Of a DNA stretch of 64,000 nt, positions 24,630 through 35,712 are shown piece after piece (positions within the stretch are counted from its first letter, which is position 1; the number at the start of each line of letters is the position of its first letter). The notes under the pieces were generated by a model that ran no database searches, was not told where the DNA came from, and saw nothing but the letters and a program-made list of their open reading frames with translations. The stretch comes from Xanthostigma xanthostigma (Eukaryota; Arthropoda; Insecta; Raphidioptera; Raphidiidae): the NCBI GenBank assembly GCA_963575645.1, contig OY754473.1, forward strand, positions 6,696,001-6,760,000, read 5' to 3'. The position numbers were made by a program, and so were the translations under genes.

Positions 24630-24800
24630 TTCCAACCCACAAGTGGGGAATGATACTAGTTTAGGTCAAAAATCACTTTTCAAAAATTTTACAAAACTCT
24701 GTGCGTCTGTTAGTCTGTGAACACGATACAGGTCAAACGGATAAGCGGATTGAAACCAAATTTTGGGAGGATGTTTGGTATGCAAATATGAAGAGCTCAA
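24630..24800 (+). repeat. Dispersed repeat R1, copy 2
   Basis: It shares CTCTGTGCGTCTGTTAGTCT and GAGGATGTTTGGTATGCAAA with the copy at 39944, and matches 2790-3110 more distantly. It is truncated at the right compared with both. Confidence 0.7.
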
Positions 24801-25420
24801 TTAATCCACGTCACGCGCTTTTCTTCAAATTATTTTCTGCGATCGAATATCATAAAACATCAATACTTTTCAGATAATAATTTTCTGTTAAATTAATTAT
24901 TTAATCAACTGGTCTCGTAGAACCCATGGAACCCACTTTTGGGAAACACTTTTATATAATAAATAAAATACGGTCATTCGAGTTCAGTTGAAAAGAATAC
25001 AAAATGTTTCTTTTTTCTTCTATTTTTTCTGATTATTAAGTTGCATTTTCTTTATTACCGCAGCCTGCTTGTTAGAATCTCGTTAACGCAGTCTTTTGTT
25101 AAACGTACGCGCAGACGTATTCCACATGTACAAAACAAAAGAATACACGCTCACCGATGACGTTTTATTTTGAAACAATGGCGCGATCTTATAACGAGGC
25201 AGCTCGTATAAAAACAAGAGAGCGCTGTTCGATAAAATGATCTTTGTTTTAAAACAAAAGTTTTTTTTTAATATAATAAAATGCCGCTTGATGCTGCCGC
25301 TCGGTTCGTGTCAAAGGTCATAGCGGCCGCAGTTTGTACTATTTGTGTAAGCGCATGTTCTTAAGGGGCGTTTACACCACGTGACTATACGTCTTTAAAA
25401 TCGAAATCATCATATCATAT
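24800..25420. other. Non-coding stretch
   Basis: I see no gene, repeat unit or RNA feature beyond AT-rich tracts. Confidence 0.5.
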
Positions 25421-26002
25421 ATTTAATATTATAAATGCGAATGTAAGTTTGTTTGTTACGCTTTCACGCAAAAACTACTTAACCGATCATCATGAAACTT
25501 TGCACATACACTCTTGAAGGTATTAGAAGTAACATAGGATACTTTTTATTAAAAAAAAATAAAAATTTTTTACGAAAAATAAGAAAGGGTTGAAAACATT
25601 TTTTGGGCCCAAAAATACCGAAAAATTTCTCCGAATCGTTTCAAAATTGAAATTTAACCCTTTAGTAATGATTAAAATGTGCTATTAAAATTTCATTAAA
25701 ATCGGCCCGACAGGACCGGACTTACAAATTTTATGAAAACGAAATATTATAAATGCGAATGTAAGTTTGTTTGTTACGCTTTCACGCAAAAACTACTTAA
25801 CCGATCATCATGAAACTTTGCACATACACTCTTGAAGGTATTAGAAGTAACATAGGATACTTTTTATTAAAAAAAATAAAAATTTTTTACGAAAAATAAG
25901 AAAATTGTTTGTCAAAATATGTGCAATACCTCAACCCCTGATATGCATGTCAAAAGTCGATTTCCATCTCAATCGCGGGCGTAGCCGCGGGTAGCGGCTA
26001 GT
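25420..26002 (+). mobile_element. Lep1-type non-autonomous Helitron
   Basis: It starts AATATTATAAATGCGAATGT and has the standard body (GTTACGCTTTCACGCAAAAA, TGAAACTTTGCACATACACT). It ends CGCGGGCGTAGCCGCGGGTA then GCGGCTAGT, with a short 3' hairpin before CTAG. These are known marks of Lep1-like Helitrons in Lepidoptera. The first 150 bp or so are repeated at 25743, so the element carries two 5' ends in tandem, probably one copy inside another or a partial duplication. Confidence 0.85.
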
Positions 26003-26084
26003 ATTATATAAACTTACTAAAATTCATTAAATTTTTAAGTTCGAGCGTTATCGAAGATCTTTTGTTATATATGTATTTCTCCTG

Positions 26085-26218
26085 AATCGATTTTACCTGC
26101 GTTAATTCGTACACATTGTGATGAAACATTTATTGTGCACTTCCCCTTCATCAAAACGAAGAGAACTATGTGTGTTTCATCACAATGTGTGCGAATTGAC
26201 ACAAGTACCTAAATCGGT
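26085..26218. repeat. Imperfect hairpin, about 40 bp arms
   Basis: The core arms at 26101-26127 and 26174-26200 match in 25 of 27 positions (ATTCG(T/C)ACACATTGTGATGA). Weaker pairing continues outward (ATCGATTTTACCT against AGTACCTAAATCGG). It may be a MITE or a small foldback. Confidence 0.55.
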
Positions 26219-26248
26219 TATCCTGTACTTATCTTTATTGATGTAAAA

Positions 26249-26632
26249 ATCAGGTGTCACGATGTTCGTCCGCGCTAACCTCCGAAACCACTGAACCGAT
26301 TTTAATGAAATTTTGTAAATGTGTCTTGCTTGGTCCAACTTACACTACCGGATAATTTTTATTAAATATTTTGTGCAAAATTACGGTGTTTTCTCAAAAA
26401 AAATGTTTTCGTAACACGCAGCGACATCTGATAGAAGTTGTTTAAAGCTATTAATTCAAAAGCAAACAAAAAAAACTGTTTTAGTACCAAGTAGTGACAT
26501 CTGATAGAATTCACTTAAAGTTATTAGTTCAGAAACAAATCAGGTAGAAAGGAGTAACTATATGCCAAACAATGGAAACGCATCCGTGTTTCGTCTCAAA
26601 CCGCGGACGAAGCAGCTGGTAACGGCTAGTTA
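26249..26632 (+). mobile_element. Helitron-like H1 element, copy 2
   Basis: It starts near GTGTCACGATGTTCGTCCGC and ends CGGACGAAGCAGCTGGTAAC then GGCTAGT. It carries GACATCTGATAGAATTCACT and TAGTACCAAGTAGTGACATC, the shared H1 blocks. Confidence 0.65.
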
Positions 26633-26889
26633 AATGAATAAAAGACACGATTTAATAAGAGGTTAAATATTTTTCAACCGTCGAACCTTCTATGATAAAT
26701 AATAAATTTTGTGCTATTATTAAATTATACAATAATATTGTAACTGTAAAAGTCGTATATTGTCTTTGCAGGTACGATTAGATCAAAATCTTAACAGTTA
26801 AATACGGTATTGAACGCCACTAGTACAGTTAAAATCCAAATTATCAATTCCCTATGTACATAAACGTGTCTCAGAATAATAATAATAAT

Positions 26890-27002
26890 GCATTATTGCG
26901 TCAATAAATAAAATTATCGACCAATTTTAATAATTAATACATTATTTTTTTGTTAATATATTTTGTCTGAAAAATTGGTCGATAATTTTATTTATTGAAG
27001 AG
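26890..27002. repeat. Hairpin related to palindrome P2
   Basis: TCAATAAATAAAATTATCGA then CCAATTTT is inverted at about 26973-27001. The wording parallels the inner arm of the large palindrome at 34687 (AAATAAAATTGTCGACCAAT), so this looks like a shortened relative. Confidence 0.6.
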
Positions 27003-27121
27003 TTCTAATCAGACGTTAATCAAAGATTTGAATGTTTTATTGCTCCAAAGACAAGATATTGTAGAGGAGTAGTCAGTACAGTTAAAATACAAGACAAATT
27101 ACGAGCAGAATATATAATATA

Positions 27122-27540
27122 CTAGCGGTCCGTCCCGGTTTCACCCGGGTGCGATAGATATAATTCTGCAAAATGTATTTCGTTTGCGGCCCGGCGTCTG
27201 TACTAATAGTGTTGAGCAAATTCTACCAGATCTGTTTTTGAACTAACAGCTTTGAGCAAATTCTAACAGATGTCGCTACTTGGTACTAAAACATTTTTTT
27301 TGTTTGCTTCTGAACTAATAGCTTTGAGTAAATTCTATCAGATGTCATTACATGTCACTAAAATATTTTTTTTTTTGAAAAACACCGTAATTTTGTACAA
27401 AGTATTTAATAAAAACTATCCTATAGCGTAAGTTGCACCAAACAAGACACATTTAACAAAATTTCAATAAAATCGGTTTATTGGTTTCGGAGATAAGCGC
27501 GGCCAAAATTGTGACACAATAATTGAGAATTGATATATTG
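27122..27540 (-). mobile_element. Helitron-like H1 element, copy 3
   Basis: The minus-strand 3' end is GGGACGGACCGCTAG at 27122. Internal blocks include GAGCAAATTCTACCAGATCT and CAGATGTCGCTACTTGGTAC. The 5' end lies near the GTGACACAATA sequence at about 27510. Confidence 0.65.
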
Positions 27541-28180
27541 GTAAAAAAATTGTGAATAACCGAGCTTATAGCGATGCCGTTGCTTACATGGCATTCATCT
27601 TATTATAAGCCCTCAGATTCTACTCCCCGAGAACTAGTAAAAGTAGCTTACGGATTTTGTCATTAAAAAGTATAAATTTAAAATTGGTACTAGACCTAAA
27701 TAACTTTTAGGTTGTTCTCAATAACGTGATCATTTTCTACGAAGGTAGAGAACTATAAATATATCAGGTGGAGAAACATCAATAACCGATAACAAGCGTA
27801 ACCTCGATTTAAAAATAACGGTAACAGTTACAAACAAAATTTTATGAAGTAAATAAAAATATTATCGTGTCACAAAAAAATATTTTCTGCAAATATTGAA
27901 ACATGAGAAACAAAAACGTAACAGCGGTTGTTTACAAAAACAAATGAAGTCGCTGACAGTGGTTATGCATTGACACCAACAGCTTTGGAGACAGAAAACA
28001 GTTATAAGTTGTGATATTTTTGAGAACACGTACTGTGAAAAAAACACTTAAACAAACCAAAACATTTTATTTATTTTTTAACTGCTGCACAAATTATTAA
28101 AAAAATATAGGTCAATTATTTTTCACAATATAAACCGTCGATTCAAAAATTTGCAATTCTTTGAGAATTTTTTTATCTAG
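27540..28180. other. Non-coding stretch
   Basis: I see no gene. A 61-codon antisense reading (27862-28047) has no recognisable domain. Confidence 0.5.
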
Positions 28181-28189
28181 GCTCTAGAC

Positions 28190-28506
28190 CAGGCCTGGGA
28201 AAATGGCGGCCCGCGGAGCGGATCCGGCCCGCGAAGCATTTTAGAAAATGTTAGAAAAATAGTAGCGGAAATAGAATTTTTTTTTTGCGATAATACATTT
28301 TTTGCTCTCCGGATGCGGGAATAGAATGTGAGGATCTTTTTTTTTTTTTGCTCTTCGAATGCAAAAATGGAATGTGAGGACCTTTTTTTTTTGCTCTCCA
28401 AATGCGGAAATAGAATGTAAAGATCTTTTTTTCTGCAAATTTTTGGCCCGCGGCCAAATTTTCATCAGTTATGTGGCCCGCCGATCAAAAGATTTGCCCG
28501 CCCCTG
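28190..28506 (+). mobile_element. hAT-type MITE
   Basis: The left end CAGGCCTGGGAAAATGGC and right end TTTGCCCGCCCCTG form an imperfect inverted pair. They are flanked by an 8 bp near-duplication (CTCTAGAC and GTCTAGAC). Inside are GCGGCCCGCGG motifs near both ends and a thrice-repeated block (GCTCTCCGGATGCGGGAATA-like). Lysine-rich antisense readings are artefacts of the poly-T tracts. Confidence 0.75.
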
Positions 28507-28789
28507 GTCTAGACGGAAGGGAGGCCCCTTAAAAAAGTAGCTTTATTCAATACATAACATTTAGTACAGGAGGACCCGGTGGTGAGGTCTAGCTCAGGGT
28601 CCCAAAAAATCTAGCTACGGCTATAAGTACAAGTGTCAAAACTCGCGCGGCTGAGTTTCAGGGATACTTCAAAAAACTGTTTTTTTCAAACTGCGTTATT
28701 TTCACCCCTCGCTAGTATCGTAGCCTATGCACTAAAACAGGCTAACAGCACTCGTGTTTCAAGGTAATAAACTCCTATAATATTATATT

Positions 28790-29334
28790 GTGCAAATCTC
28801 CAAAACCACTGAACCGATTTAATGAAGTTTTATAAATGCGTCTTGCTTGGTGCAACTTACGCTATAGGATAGTTTTTATTAAATACTTTGTACAAAATTA
28901 TGGTGTTTTATCAAAGAAAAACTGTTTTAATAACATGCAATGACATCTGTTAGAGTATACTTAAAGCTATTAGTTCAGACGCAAACAGAAGAGACTGCTT
29001 TAGTACCAAGTGGCAACATCTGATAGAATTCGCTCAAAGCTATTATAATAGCTTTGAGCGAATTCTACCAGATTTGCTTCTGAACTATAGTTCAGAAGCA
29101 AATCTGGTAGAATTTGCTCAAAGCTATTAGTTCAGACGCAAACAGAAAAGGCTGATTTAGTACCGAGTGGCAACGTCTGATAGAATTCGCTCAAAGCTAT
29201 TAGTTCAGAAACAAATCTGGAAGAATTTGCTCAAAGCTACAAGTATATTAGTTCAGACGGCGGGCCGCAAACGAAATACATTTTGCAGAACAATATCTAT
29301 CGCACCCGGGTGAAACCGGGCCGGACCGCTACTA
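28790..29334 (+). mobile_element. Helitron-like H1 element, copy 4, with inverted inner units
   Basis: It ends GGGCCGGACCGCTACTAG. It contains several units of the 40 bp block CTGGTAGAATTTGCTCAAAG. At 29025-29110 two units lie head to head, making local palindromes (GAATTCGCTCAAAGCTATTA then TAATAGCTTTGAGCGAATTC). Confidence 0.65.
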
Positions 29335-30087
29335 GAAGATATTAATCTTTCACGTTTCTGAGTCACGTCTCTTTCTAAATGCCCATACAGACCCATTATA
29401 TCGGAGACCTCCATTTTAAAATGACTTATTAGTTGAACAACGATTTTATTATAGAATATCGCCTAATCGGTAAGATCAGATATAATATTGAGAGTAAAGG
29501 CGGCTGCACACGAAGCTGGAATCACTGCCGGTACTTGTACTGGGAGCGAAGGTGTAAATGACGTCACTGCGGGCTCCCCTGCTTGGTTGGATATTAAATT
29601 AGAACCGGAGCTATTTTTCGTGTTTGTTTGACTGCTTGTTTAAAGACAAGAATCAATCAGGAAACAGTATTTTGTCCCGTGGACGACAAACGTCATAAAC
29701 AAACACGGGGTCATAGCGTGTGCTCTGTTCAGAGACAATAAACGTTCACTTTTGTTAACAATCGAACTGTCACTGCGCATCGTATGATCACGAAATCCAG
29801 CAGCACAACAAGCTTGCGAAATCGAGGTAGGTTTTTGTTTTATCATTTGCGTATTCAGTGAAACTCAATAACATAATATCATTGTTTTTTTCTCATTTTT
29901 ACCCGACTACGGTGAAGCCAAAAGGAAGGGTTATGCGTTTAACAGTCTATGTATGTTTGTATTATTGTCAATCGATTCGCTATTATGGTCCGGGTAACAT
30001 AGGCTGCATTTATTTTTGAATTGTGGTCCCAGAAGGGAGCAAATTGGAAGCAAATAAAAAAGAAATTCAAAAAAATTAATTTAAATA
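29334..30087. other. Non-coding stretch
   Basis: I see no gene. A common dispersed motif (ACCCGACTACGGTGAAGCCA) occurs at about 29901. Confidence 0.5.
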
Positions 30088-30940
30088 AAAAATAAGTTCA
30101 AAAATTGATACCCGACTACTGAAAAGTGTGAAACAAGAAAATATTCTCATCTGAGGATAGTCGTGGTCGTATGTCATCTCATATACAGTATGTAAACACG
30201 TAAGGTGCACATAGGGAAATTAACATTGGGAAAAAAATGACTAGATCAGAGTAAGCCTTGAAATCTTGTTTTTCAATTTGACAGATAATATTCTTTTGCA
30301 AAATGAATATGTATACTACCGAAGAAAATACTCAAATGATTAGAACATAATCGGACTTTTTTTATTAATGGGACATTAAATTCCCAAAAATACTTAAATA
30401 TGGTGCGAGATCAAATATCTCCACCTATTCGTGTTGAACCTAAAGACATTGGGTCACTGATTTACCAGCGCGCATACGTCATACAATTTTTGAATGAAAT
30501 GTTTCCAAACAGATGGAGTTGTTTTTTGTTTTATTTTTGTACAAAAAAATTAAAATGATGATTTATAAGAGCTGTTTATTATTAAAAAGCCAAGTAAAAT
30601 AAAAATAAATCAAAATAAAATAGAAATCCTCAAGATTACCACGATAATTCAATAGAAATAACAATTAATGCAGTCATGGCTAACTCTGATCCAAGTATTT
30701 TTTCCCAATGTTAATTTCCCTATGTGCACCTTACGTGTTTACATACTGTATAATATGAGGTCCCTCTAGATGTATAGCGTGATGCACTTTGCCCTAGAGC
30801 TTATGATCGCTTACTATACTGTTAAAATGTATTGTTTTATTAGGGTAGGTGGCATACGACCACGGTTATCCGCAGATGAGAATATTTTCTTGTTTCGTAC
30901 TTTTCAGTAGCCGGGTTTTAGTTTTTGAGCTTATTTTTTA
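30087..30940. mobile_element. Foldback F2, interrupted by a mariner-type MITE
   Basis: The outer arms at 30087-30173 and 30851-30940 are inverted copies (GACTACTGAAAAGTG, CAAGAAAATATTCTCATCTG, GTGGTCGTATG). The spacer holds the MITE at 30186-30748 and about 100 bp of other sequence. A 66-codon reading at 30849 lies in the right arm and is not a gene. Confidence 0.75.
30186..30748. mobile_element. Mariner-type MITE M1, copy 1
   Basis: The terminal inverted repeats are about 50 bp and essentially perfect (outer CAGTATGTAAACACGTAAGG). TA lies on both sides (30184-30185, 30749-30750). The 563 bp interior is non-coding. A second copy in the opposite orientation is at 41415-41982, next to dei. Confidence 0.9.
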
Positions 30941-31530
30941 TAATAAGAACTTTAGGAGCTGCGCTTACTGCAAAAATCTGGGCACATTTGTTAATAACAT
31001 CTTATATATCGTAAGAATTAATGTTATTACGAAAAGACACACTGTATAAAATTGATCGTATATCAGTCGTTAAATAGCTTCGTATTAAATTAATAGCAAT
31101 ACCGTTTTTATCAAAAATCTTCACAAAATTCAATCGTCGCAAGAAGAATGTCACTCGGGCCAATTATATTATTAATTAATAAAAAAACAAATCTACGATT
31201 TTTTAACTCTACCCAATTAATTTTATATCTCATGGAGATATTTCCTATTAATTATAATGAATTGATAAAAAAACCAGTCAGATCGAACTTTTTATCAATT
31301 ACAGCTATAAAAATATGTTTAAAACAATATTTACAGCATTGAAAAATGTGTTTTTTATTTGCTATTTTCAATCGAATCGACATTAAAACGCTACATGTTT
31401 AGATTTATGTAATTTGTTCGACCGTTACTTGATGTTAGATAAAGTGATTCATTTTTAAAATAAATAAAACCCAGAGTTTTCATTTATACTTAAAAAGTTT
31501 ATTTTATAGCAATTAAATATAAACTTAATA
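30940..31530. other. AT-rich non-coding stretch
   Basis: I see no gene. The short reading at 31148-31342 is AT-driven and has no domain. Confidence 0.5.
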
Positions 31531-31735
31531 TTATAAAGAGGGAAAGTTTGTAAATTTGGATTTAGGAGGTAATCTCCAAAACTACTCATCCGATTTCAAA
31601 AAAATTTCCACGAATATTTAGAATGAACCTTCAGGATGGACATAGGCTATATATTATCGCGTTAAAATAAAAGCGCTTTTCATGGAGGCCAATTTGGCAA
31701 CATACAAATTTGAGCAAAGCTGGACTGGGTCGTTA
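31530..31735 (+). mobile_element. Helitron-like H2 element, copy 3
   Basis: Family blocks in order are GGAGGTAATCTCCAAAACTA, CTTCAGGATGGACATAGGCT, TATCGCGTTAAAATAAAAGC and GAGCAAAGCTGGACTGGG. Confidence 0.65.
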
Positions 31736-32970
31736 ATTGTTAAATAAAATTAAATAAAACACAACATTTAAATTTATTTACAATAAATAACTTTAGTATT
31801 TTAATATTTCACACAATACCTATAGGCTGTGTGCACGAAGCCTACTAGCGCCGCTAGTGGGTAATAGAGAATTATTGAACTCACTTTTTATGGAAATCGC
31901 GACATGTTTCTAAGGTGCTAAGTCTAAAACTTTAGTTGGCCATGATGTGTCAAAAAAATGTAATAAGGAAAAACTGATGTTAATTTGTTTACACTGACAG
32001 CGGAACGTCAAATTAGGGCGCCAATGGTCTTTATTTTACTTAAATCGCCATCAGCGCAACAGCCCGGAACACAACAAGCATTTCCAGATCGCTTAGTTTT
32101 GCCCGTGTTTTCTTTGTAATTAAAAAACTTCATAAAATTATAACTATTTTCACTTTTAATAAACATTGCTCACTGACATACGGAAAATTTGAGTTTGAAG
32201 TTTCCTCTAGTGCTCACCACAAACGCTCGCATCGAAGAATTTGTAACTCCGCCTCCTTGCACATAGTCCATACAGTGACTTTGTCAGGCATTTTAAATAA
32301 TGAAATACATTTAACGTCTTCGTCTGACGAAGCCACCGTGTTGTACGAAACAACAGTTATAAAATAAAGTTCTTAATTGTTGATAAATTAAAATGTATTG
32401 TTTTTAGTTAATTCTCCAATGAACATCAGATTTATATAAAAAACGTTCATTTTCCCGAGTTATATTCTTAAAATTATTTTAAGTATTTTTTTTTCGTAAG
32501 GTGGCACCTTATGAAACAAAAGTGTTTATTACAAGACTTTAGTAGCGGCTTTGTTTGCGTTAAACTCATCTGAGACAGTTTTAAAACACTTGACGATTTA
32601 TTTATAAAGATACAATCACCGAAATCGAACAGTCGTAAATGTTCCTGTTATTGGAAAACACGGAAAACAAGTAGATCGAGGCGGCGTTAAACCAGATCTT
32701 ACTGTGCTCGATAATTAACAAGTCAAATCTAATTACAAAGATGGATGAGTGTCGTTCTGAAACGTCAGGCTGATCATTAAATTGAGAAGATTGTTTTTAG
32801 TTTCTGAAATCGACGAATCATTTATCAATTGATACGCTTCGGGCTTTGAATAAAGATGCGAGCATGTAACAGTTTTGTGACAGCTTGTATAATCAGTTAG
32901 TGAAGGGCAACTTCTTATGCAAGTTTGGATCGGTTAACGTTTGCGTTAAATGTTTAACGCCAACGAGGAA
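31735..32970. other. Non-coding stretch
   Basis: I see no gene. It includes moderately GC-rich patches (31825-32340) without a recognisable reading frame. Confidence 0.5.
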
Positions 32971-33195
32971 CAAATATAATCGTCCGAATTTGTAGATTGC
33001 TGTCGTCTTACGGAACAAAATTGGCCTTCACGAAAAGCGCTTTTATTTTAACGCGATAATATATAGCCTATGTCCATCCTGAAGGTCCATTCTAAATATT
33101 CGTGAAAAAATTTTTGAAATCGGATGAGTAGTTTCGGAGAAATCCTCCTACATCCACACTTACAAACTTTACCTGTTTATACTATTAGTATGAGG
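32970..33195 (-). mobile_element. Helitron-like H2 element, copy 4
   Basis: The minus-strand reading has GTAGGAGGATTTCTCCGAAA, the CTTCAGGATGGACATAGGCT block and TATCGCGTTAAAATAAAAGC. The 5' end CATACTAATAGTATAAACAG resembles a decayed CTATACTAATATTATAAATG. Confidence 0.65.
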
Positions 33196-33750
33196 TACAG
33201 CATTGTCCAGGCCCAAGTGTCTATATTTGAAATCATTGTTTGTTGGACAGCGTCGGGGGTCGAACTGTATTAGCATTCTATATCGTTGACTTTTTTTTAA
33301 CTGCGTTCATACAGCTCGACCGTCGTCAGCGGAACTGTTAAGCTTTGCTTGCTCACAAACTCGCGTTCTATTTCGAGTGCTGACTACAGAATAATTGTTT
33401 GTATTGTTTGACTTCAGTAGTGTGTAGTGTAATGTACACGATTTTTAACAAAATTTATTTGGTTGTTGCATAAGAAGTTGCACTTCCTCAGTGGATCGCG
33501 ATACTCACATATTTTTTTATTCGATAGCGTTAAATGAAAATAATTTATTTATTTTCAATTCGTTTTAATTATATAAGATTATTAACAAGAAGAAACTGGT
33601 ATAGGAAAATATATCAAATTAATAGAGAGTTATTTAAAAACTTAAATAAATTATTCTTGATTGATTGTTCGCTGACGGAATCTATAAATATCAATCGGTT
33701 TAGCTTCAAATTGAACTGAAATTTGGTCAGCCTCTATTTTTTTTAAATAA
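33195..33750. other. Non-coding stretch
   Basis: I see no gene and no clear repeat. Confidence 0.5.
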
Positions 33751-33752
33751 TA

Positions 33753-34190
33753 CTAGCGGTCCGTCCCGGTTTCACACGGGTGCGATAAATATAATTTTGC
33801 AAAATGTATTTCGTTTGCGGCTCGGCGTCTGCCCGTAATAGCTTTGAGCAAATTCTACCTGATTTGCTTCTGAACTAATAGCTTTGAGCAAATTCTACCA
33901 GATTTGCTTCTAAACTAATAGCTTTGATCAAATTTTACCAGATTTGTTTCTGAACTAATAGCTTTGAGAAAATTCTACCAGATTTGCTTCTGAAATAATA
34001 GCTTGGAACAAATTCTAGCAGATTTGCTTCTGAACTAATAGCTTTGAGCAAATTCTACCAGATTTGTTTCTAAACTAATAGCTTTGAACAAATTGTACCA
34101 GATTTGCTTCTGAACTAATAGCTTTGAGCAAATTATACCAGATTTGCTTCTGAACTAATAGCTTTGAGCGAATTCCAACAGATGTTCTTC
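33753..34190 (-). mobile_element. Helitron-like H1 element, copy 5, with 40 bp array
   Basis: The minus-strand 3' end is GGGACGGACCGCTAG at 33753. Most of the element is a 40 bp tandem array (33837-34185). Confidence 0.65.
33837..34185 (-). repeat. 40 bp tandem array, eight full units and one partial
   Basis: Units begin every 40 bp exactly (33837, 33877 and so on to 34157), with consensus AATAGCTTTGAGCAAATTCT then ACCAGATTTGCTTCTGAACT. Units differ by 1-4 substitutions. Other H1 copies have only one to four such units. Confidence 0.95.
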
Positions 34191-34686
34191 GTTAACTATT
34201 CTTTTATTTTATTAGTTAGTATTTATTGTTTTATTTCTGTTACGTTAAAGAAGTACTTTCGTTTGTGTGTTTAACTATTTTGTTAAACGTTTATTATTGT
34301 AAATAAATAATTTCTACCACCAACTAGAACAGTTTTGTTACAATATAAATTTTGACGAATGAAAGCGAAATCCACTTCGACAACGTGTAAACACATAACT
34401 TTAAAAGTTTTTTAAAGAGTTAAGTAATTTGTTTTATTATTTAAAATACAGTTTCTTTAGAGTTATAAGCTAACAGTGGATTAGATTGGATCTGTGTATC
34501 AATGGATTTGCATATGTCTTACCGAATTAAATATTAACCAGATCTAATAAATCTGATTACGCTCGAATATATTAAAAAAAACTAGTTCACAGACTGGTAG
34601 CGAATATCACGATTGGTTCGATAAACAAAACGACAGATCTCGTGTACATCTGAAAAGTACGAGTGCAGTACAATAAATATACTTAA

Positions 34687-34965
34687 ACTAGTGTGACCTG
34701 TGCGAATTATTCGCACTAAATAAGTATAATAATTATAAATAAGTAAATAAAATTGTCGACCAATTTTTCTCAGACCGAACGATATATTGACAAAAAATGA
34801 TAAAATTACAAATCAATATAACATAAGATGTTATATTGATTTGTAATTTTATCATTTTTTGTCAATATATCGTTCGGTCTGAGAAAAATTGGTCGACAAT
34901 TTTATTTACTTATTTATAATTATTATACTTATTTAGTGCGAATGATTCGCACAGGTCACACTAGT
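34687..34965. repeat. Near-perfect 279 bp palindrome P2
   Basis: The two arms of about 135 bp pair almost without mismatch, from ACTAGTGTGACCTGTGCGAA at the left edge to its complement at the right, around a loop of about 9 nt (near 34823-34831). Only a base or two differs (GAATTATTCGC against GAATGATTCGC). No protein is encoded. A fragment of the outer arm recurs at 55563-55612. Confidence 0.95.
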
Positions 34966-35712
34966 AACTATACTCTTTTATTGAGTAATATTTATTAAAA
35001 AATATGTTCAAAACACGTTTCACAATCCGTTAAATTTTAATTCAGTGATCTTCATTGAAATTTTTTTAAATGTTATTTATCATTCGGACATTCTCCTTTC
35101 TTACAAGTTAAAAATAAAAAATGAAAAGGTGTGAAAAAAAGTGTTTTTTTATTCTCATCTTATCACTTAAACGGAATATAATAAGGCTGCAAAGGTCATG
35201 CTATTACAAATATACAGGCTGCAACAAAAACAATGTACTATATATTTAAAACACAAACCGTATAATTTTTGTATCAAAATGTTTTTACACGGCACACACC
35301 GTATGGGATTTGGTTCTCGATTAAATTGGTTGAAAATGGTTTTATTTTATAGTTTAAAAAAGTGTCCATAATATGCGCATATCCTAAAAACCAATAGATT
35401 TTTAGCTACAGTGTTTAACAAGAGATATCCATTGACTTCACAATTTTAAAAAATCTTAAGCTCTAGAAATATGTTTTCGAGTGCGCTGAATCCGAATATG
35501 ACATTATTATTTTATACAGGGTGACACCTTCTAACAATACCTAGTTTTCGGCTATTTTTCTATTTCTATAAAAAAAGCACAAAAATTGAACATGTTTGTG
35601 AATTCAATGGATATCTCTATATCAAAAATCTCGCTAAACATATCTGTAGCTAAAGATCTGTTGGCTTTTAGGCTATGCGGCCATGGACACTTTTTCTTAG
35701 TAACCTTTAAAC

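Noticed and set aside
28177..28465. Lys/Arg-rich antisense readings
   Set aside because: They are translations of poly-T tracts within a hAT MITE, in several frames at once.
33837..34185. CRISPR-like regular array
   Set aside because: The whole 40 bp unit is repeated with no variable spacers, it lies in a Helitron-like element, and the genome is eukaryotic.
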